Source of the DNA: Desulfobacterales bacterium
GTDB lineage: Bacteria; Desulfobacterota; Desulfobacteria; Desulfobacterales; JAFDCJ01
Length of the DNA: 10,323 nucleotides
Direction of reading: 5' to 3'
Assembly: GCA_020345785.1 (NCBI GenBank)
Contig: CP070771.1
Location: forward strand, 6,845,520-6,855,842
Every line of letters begins with the position of its first letter. The stretch's first letter is position 1. Below the pieces are notes generated by a model. That model had not been told where the DNA came from and made no database searches. It was given only the letters and a program-made list of their open reading frames with translations. A program made the translations under genes and the position numbers. This document shows, piece after piece, positions 6,825 through 10,323 of this stretch.

Positions 6825-6919
6825 GTCCTGTCCCGTCGTAGCTCGGAGAGCGAAGTCGGAAGCTGATATCGCTACACAATCTGCAATTTCCGATTCATCC
6901 GCTTCGGAAAAGCAACTTC
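6825..6919 (+). repeat. REP-like repeat, copy B
   Basis: Direct repeat of copy A (3013-3141), lacking the extra tandem unit. It has GTAG (6838-6841) overlapping the start of a hairpin GCTC-GGA-GAGC (6841-6851), then the shared 3' part containing ATTCATCCGCTTCG. The 80-base common block is about 86 percent identical to copy A by hand alignment. Copies A and B bracket the GlcG-kinase-M81 genes in the same orientation, about 3.78 kb apart. Confidence 0.8.
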
Positions 6920-7030
6920 CTATCTTTCTGCTGACAGCCGATGTCGCCGTTAGAAAACTGTTAAACCTGAGTCTGTAAAGTGGTGCGTTACACCTGCAGT
7001 GAATGTTTTTGGTCATTGCGCAAGAATTTT

Positions 7031-7053
7031 AAAAAATCCCCTCGATTTTGGGG
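7031..7053 (-). terminator. Possible intrinsic terminator of the importer operon
   Basis: On the minus strand this reads CCCC-AAAATCGA-GGGG followed by ATTTTTT: a short four-pair GC stem with a U-tract. It lies about 320 bp downstream of the ATPase stop. The stem is short, so strength is doubtful. The same bases also allow an alternative hairpin GATTTT/AAAATC (7044-7061). Confidence 0.35.
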
Positions 7054-7075
7054 TCAAAATCAGTAATTAAAGTAA

Positions 7076-7198
7076 AATTGGCTGCGGTTTTATTTTATCC
7101 TGGATAAACTCTTAAGTTTAGGTCAGCCAGCGGTGAGCCGGGCAGTTGTGAGCGGAGAAAAATTGGCTCAGGATTTGAAATTAAGTCTGGCCGAATAA
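7076..7198 (+). pseudogene. Transposase C-terminal remnant (RAYT-like helix-turn-helix tail)
   Basis: Between stops at 7073-7075 and 7196-7198 the plus strand reads a 40-residue piece ending in LSLGQPAVSRAVVSGEKLAQ and a short tail. The xGQPAVSRAVxxGEKxA pattern resembles the DnaA-like helix-turn-helix found at the C-terminus of some REP-associated (Y1) tyrosine transposases. The catalytic domain is absent and there is no start signal. Its presence near GTAG-led hairpin repeats fits a former REP/RAYT association, but the match is from pattern memory only. Confidence 0.4.
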
Positions 7199-7372
7199 AA
7201 AAATGCATTTATTCATGACCGCACCTATAAACTCTCAGGGGTCAATAGCGAGAGTTGCAGAAGTTAAATCCACTCGTAATATTTTTGATGATATCCAAAT
7301 GATATGTTTATCCGGCACATAGGATTAATTAAGTTTATTCTTGGATGGTATTTTTAGGGATTTCGTCATGCG

Positions 7373-9196
7373 TTAAGCAATGGCTTGTGGATTATCCTCG
7401 ATCAGATGGCAAGCGCTAAAAGCGCCATCGCTGCGCACGTAGAGAATAGGGTCTTCGACAGCGCAGCGATCAAAAGCAAATGGGCACCTTGTACGGAAAC
7501 TACAGCCCGGCGGAATATCGACTGGATTCGGCGGTTCGCCGTCCAGGAGATATTTTTCCGGAGAATAGCGTTGCGTTTCAATCACCGGTACGGCGCTTAA
7601 AAGCGCCATCGTATAAGGATGCCCGGAATCAAAAAAGAGCGTGCGATTGTCGGCTAACTCCACAACCCGGCCCAAATACATGACTGCAATGCGCGTACAG
7701 ACGCGGCGCACCATGGCAAGATCATGGGTAATAAAGATGTAGGTCACACCGTGCTTCGATTGCAGCAACTCAAAAAGATCGAGCAGCTTGGCTTGCTCAA
7801 CCTGGTCCAGGGCTGACAGCGTTTCGTCAAGAATGAGCAGTTCCGGTTCCAAGACCATCGCCCGGGCAATATTGACGCGCTGAAGCTGCCCCGTGCTAAG
7901 GCCGATCGGCATCTTTCCATACAAGCTATTGTGCAGGCCAACCTCGTTCATCGTGCTTAAGACGCGATCTTGAATCTCCTTGGCTTTCATACCGCCATGG
8001 ATCAGCAGCGGTTCGGCGATCGTGCGGCCGATTGGGAAGTGAGCGGGGATGGAGTTGTAGGGATCCTGGAGCAAAAGCTGGAATCGCCTGCGCAAATCTA
8101 AAAGTCGACGTCCGGATAGACCGGCAATGTCTTGTCCCTTGAAGAGAATCTGACCGCGATCGGTAGGTTCGACACGGCTCAGGAGCCGTGAAAGCGTGGA
8201 TTTGCCGCAACCGGATTCTCCAACAATGCCGAAATTTTCCCCAAGCCGAACGTCGAAGGAGACACCCCGCACGGCCTGAACCTCATGATATCCAAAAAGG
8301 GATTTCCTGTTCTTCACGCGATAGGTCTTGGCGACGTCCTGAACGTTGACGACGACTTCCGAATCAACACGCTGCGCTGGATTTTCAATGTCGGCATCGG
8401 ACCGCCAAATGGCAGGGAGCTTTTCGATCAAGCGCTTCGTATAGGCATGCTGCGGCGTTGCGATCAATCGTCTTATCGTTTGGTCCTCGACGATCCGGCC
8501 GGCCTCGAGTACAATGACCTCGTCTGCAACTTGGTTCACGATTCCCAAAGACGAGGAGATAAAAATGATGGCGGTGCCGAAGTCCCTTTGCAAATCACGC
8601 AACAGACGCAATGTTTGTGCCGCAACAGTGACATCGAGCGGCTGCGTAATGTTGTCGGCAACGAGAAAGGCCGGATTCGAGGTGAGTGCATCGACGATAA
8701 GTGCCCGTTGCATCATGCCGCCGCTGTACTGGAAAGGAAATTCATCAAACCTCTGTTCGGCCGATGGAATGTTCACTGCATCGAAAAGCCGGAGCACGCG
8801 CTCGCGCGCCGCGGACCTCGTAATGTCCGGCTCAACGGACAGAAGCTTTTCAACAATCTGATGACCAACCGGCACCGTCTGATCAAGTGCGCTGAAGGGA
8901 TTTGAGCCGATATAGGCTATTTCACTGCCATGGACCTTTTGGATTTGTTGGTCGGAAAGCTTTAAAAGATCGCGGCCGTGAAACTCCACGCTGCCTCCGG
9001 CAATACGCAGCGGTGGGTTGATCCAGTTTACAAGCGCCCGAGACAAGACCGTTTTGCCGGAGCCGCTTTCACCGATGATGCATAGCACCTGGCGGTCTTT
9101 GAGATCGAAGGAAACATCGCTAACTAAACGACGGTTCGCTCCTTTGGCCTCCAAAGTAACGATCAGATTTCTAACTTTCAGCAACGTCGTCGGCAT
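7373..9196 (-). CDS. Fused DppD-DppF-type ABC transporter ATPase, one site degenerate
   Basis: Powers the importer from the cytoplasmic face; one 607-residue chain replaces the usual DppD and DppF pair. First half: Walker A GESGSGKT (42-49), signature YSGGM (157-161), Walker B ending LVAD-N182 where catalytic Glu is expected, S98 in place of the Q-loop Gln, and S215 in place of the switch His. Second half: Walker [10 protein letters not shown] (326-334), Q377, Walker B LILDE (454-458), H491, but signature LSTGQ (433-437). The C-terminus has the family cysteine cluster C565, C571, C578, C596, which in OppD-type proteins can hold an iron-sulfur cluster; the first half lacks such an extension. 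All losses therefore fall in one composite ATP site, leaving the other intact. The ATG lies two bases after the DppC stop, with AGGAA upstream, and ends the operon. Confidence 0.93.
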   Translation of the reverse strand: MPTTLLKVRNLIVTLEAKGANRRLVSDVSFDLKDRQVLCIIGESGSGKTVLSRALVNWINPPLRIAGGSVEFHGRDLLKLSDQQIQKVHGSEIAYIGSNPFSALDQTVPVGHQIVEKLLSVEPDITRSAARERVLRLFDAVNIPSAEQRFDEFPFQYSGGMMQRALIVDALTSNPAFLVADNITQPLDVTVAAQTLRLLRDLQRDFGTAIIFISSSLGIVNQVADEVIVLEAGRIVEDQTIRRLIATPQHAYTKRLIEKLPAIWRSDADIENPAQRVDSEVVVNVQDVAKTYRVKNRKSLFGYHEVQAVRGVSFDVRLGENFGIVGESGCGKSTLSRLLSRVEPTDRGQILFKGQDIAGLSGRRLLDLRRRFQLLLQDPYNSIPAHFPIGRTIAEPLLIHGGMKAKEIQDRVLSTMNEVGLHNSLYGKMPIGLSTGQLQRVNIARAMVLEPELLILDETLSALDQVEQAKLLDLFELLQSKHGVTYIFITHDLAMVRRVCTRIAVMYLGRVVELADNRTLFFDSGHPYTMALLSAVPVIETQRYSPEKYLLDGEPPNPVDIPPGCSFRTRCPFAFDRCAVEDPILYVRSDGAFSACHLIEDNPQAIA

Positions 9197-9198
9197 TT

Positions 9199-10113
9199 CT
9201 ATTCAATTCCTGTGAGAATTCTGTTTCGTATCCGATCGAGAACGCCGCCCATAAGGCTGATGCTGCACAAGGACATCGTCAAAAGAATACCCGGGATAGT
9301 TGTTATCCACCATGCGTTCAGCAGGTAATTGGTTCCGTCGGCGATAATTGTGCCGAACGTCGGGGTCGGAGGCTGGATGCCGATTCCGATGAAGGAAAAG
9401 ATCGCCTCAAAGATCATCATCCGGGCAACATCAAGGACTCCGACCAGGGCAATCGGAGGCAGGATGTTCGGAGCGATATAACGCAGCATGATTCGAAAAT
9501 CGCTGGCGCCGAGAATTGTGGCGCCGCGAACATATTCCTGTCGGCGCTCTGCAAGTGTAATGCTGCGAGCGACGCGGGCATAAACCGGCCATCCGCCAAG
9601 GACCAGAACGGCGATAATGGAGAAAACATTTGGCCGTGAAATGCCGAGAATGACGATGGCCAAAATGACTACCGGGATTGACATTTGCGCATCGGTGATC
9701 CGCATCAGGACGATGTCGATCCACCTCCCCTTAAAGCCGGCGAATATACCGATCAGGGAGCCCAGGGCAAACATGAGAATGACGCTGACGATGCCGATAA
9801 TCAGCGCGTTGCGAAGTCCGATTAAGGAACGTATAAAAAGATCACGGCCAAGTTGGTCGGTACCGAAAATATGTTTCAGTTGGCCCCCTTCGCTCATCAG
9901 CGGCGGAATAAATCTCTTACTCACATGGATTTTGGTTGGGGAAATATCGATAAGGATCGGCCCCAGCACAGCCAGCATAAATAACAAGACAAAGAAGACC
10001 AAACCGACTCGGAATTCCCATGATACCCACGCAAGGCGAAGGATGGAGCCGAGCTGGCTTTTTTGCTCGCTTAAACTATCGGCGCCGGCGGAAATCTTGT
10101 ATTCATCAACCAT
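9199..10113 (-). CDS. DppC/OppC-like ABC transporter permease
   Basis: Second membrane subunit of the importer, 304 residues, typical of DppC. Features: an N-terminal cytoplasmic segment, first membrane helix about 36-56, the family motif HIFGTDQLGRDLF (81-93), several further hydrophobic helices, the EAA loop starting EYVRGATILGASD (193-205) that contacts the ATPase, and the conserved C-terminal block SFIGIGIQPPTPTFG (240-254). The start ATG (10113-10111) overlaps the DppB stop by one base (TGATG), and AGGAGG on the minus strand (plus-strand 10125-10130) lies inside the end of DppB, so translation of the two permeases is likely coupled. The ATPase gene starts two bases after its TAG stop. 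Confidence 0.94.
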   Translation of the reverse strand: MVDEYKISAGADSLSEQKSQLGSILRLAWVSWEFRVGLVFFVLLFMLAVLGPILIDISPTKIHVSKRFIPPLMSEGGQLKHIFGTDQLGRDLFIRSLIGLRNALIIGIVSVILMFALGSLIGIFAGFKGRWIDIVLMRITDAQMSIPVVILAIVILGISRPNVFSIIAVLVLGGWPVYARVARSITLAERRQEYVRGATILGASDFRIMLRYIAPNILPPIALVGVLDVARMMIFEAIFSFIGIGIQPPTPTFGTIIADGTNYLLNAWWITTIPGILLTMSLCSISLMGGVLDRIRNRILTGIE

Positions 10114-10323
10114 CAGAGTTGCAACCTCCTGTCGATGGTTGTTCCAACGAAATCAACGAGCATATTAACCACAACGAGCACGCTGCCCGCCAGTATGGAA
10201 ATAGCCTGAACAATCGGAAAATCCCTTTGGAAGATAGCGTTGATCGTCAGAAGTCCCAGGCCCGGAAAAGTGAAGATGTACTCGACCACAAACAAGCCGC
10301 CGAGCAGCATGCCGATAAGCTGC
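10113..10323 (-). CDS. DppB/OppB-like ABC transporter permease, C-terminal part (continues at 1-876)
   Basis: This is the rest of the permease whose N-terminal part is at 1-876. Bases 10226-10113 encode residues 293-329 and the TGA stop; bases 10323-10227 repeat 97-1. The segment contains VEYIFTFPGLGLLTINAI, the conserved DppB block after the EAA loop, then the final membrane helix ending in RRLQL. On the circle the gene is complement(10113..10226) joined after complement(1..876). The reading frame passes the junction without any change. Confidence 0.93.
   Translation of the reverse strand, partial: QLIGMLLGGLFVVEYIFTFPGLGLLTINAIFQRDFPIVQAISILAGSVLVVVNMLVDFVGTTIDRRLQL
10227..10323. repeat. 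Right copy of the 97-bp terminal direct repeat (circle overlap)
   Basis: Exact copy of 1-97. Removing one copy gives a 10,226-bp closed unit in which the permease gene is whole and both operons are complete. Confidence 0.95.

Larger units (their letters stand above)
6613..7372. other. Convergent intergenic region with mobile-element debris
   Basis: A 760-bp stretch between the 3' ends of the two operons with no intact gene. In order it holds a short in-frame transposase-like fragment (6633-6761), repeat copy B (6825-6919), a possible minus-strand terminator (7031-7053), and a second fragment resembling the C-terminal helix-turn-helix of a transposase (7076-7198). From 7199 to 7372 I see only AT-rich sequence without a clear feature. 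No obvious plus-strand terminator follows the M81 gene. Confidence 0.6.

Noticed and set aside
8285..8905. Long open frame (206 codons) on the plus strand
   Set aside because: It is antisense to the fused ATPase, whose motifs are clear, and its translation resembles no protein family.
9303..9311. DnaA-box-like TTATCCACC, as a hint of an origin
   Set aside because: A single near match within the DppC coding sequence, with no cluster, iterons or initiator gene nearby.
1..10323. CRISPR arrays, tRNA or rRNA genes
   Set aside because: No regularly spaced repeats and no recognisable tRNA or rRNA segments were seen on reading either strand.

Overview
The window looks like one complete turn of a circular (or head-to-tail tandem) DNA unit. 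Its first 97 bases (1-97) are repeated exactly as its last 97 (10227-10323), giving a unit of 10,226 bp. The break falls inside a peptide-transporter permease gene. When the ends are joined, that gene reads through without a stop or frame change as a normal 329-residue protein, so the closure is very probably real sequence and not a chance overlap. I see no replication, partition, mobilisation, integrase or selfish-maintenance gene. The unit could therefore be an excised or accessory circle, a collapsed chromosomal tandem amplification, or a plasmid with an origin I cannot recognise.

Layout on the circle. The minus strand carries a complete Opp/Dpp-type ABC importer operon in the order: Tat-exported substrate-binding protein (2497-926), DppB-like permease (876-1 continuing at 10226-10113), DppC-like permease (10113-9199), and a single fused DppD-DppF ATPase (9196-7373). 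The plus strand carries a three-gene set: a GlcG/HbpS-family small protein (3162-3566), an FGGY-family carbohydrate kinase (3617-5104) and an M81 (MlrC-like) metallopeptidase (5119-6612). The two operons diverge from a 664-bp regulatory region (2498-3161) and converge on a 760-bp region (6613-7372). Each of these regions holds one copy of a REP-like repeat with small GTAG-led hairpins. The convergent region also holds two short transposase-like remnants.

How the genes may work together (inference): the importer brings in a peptide-like or amide/amine-bearing compound, the M81 enzyme hydrolyses it in the cytoplasm, and the FGGY kinase phosphorylates a polyol or sugar-like product. The GlcG-type protein is an accessory of unknown role. 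M81 genes next to Dpp-type transporters are a familiar pairing. The addition of an FGGY kinase and a GlcG protein, and the isolation of the whole set on a circular unit, are the unusual parts. The fused ATPase is also notable: its first half has lost the Q-loop glutamine, the catalytic glutamate and the switch histidine, while its second half has lost a glycine of the signature motif. Together these place all the damage in one of the two ATP sites.

Organism: a bacterium, probably Gram-negative (Tat-exported periplasmic-type binding protein, AGGAGG ribosome binding sites). Base composition is mixed: the kinase and M81 genes are clearly AT-richer than the transporter genes. The repeat style and transposase scraps remind me of Desulfobacterota genomes, but this is a weak impression and I do not assign a taxon.
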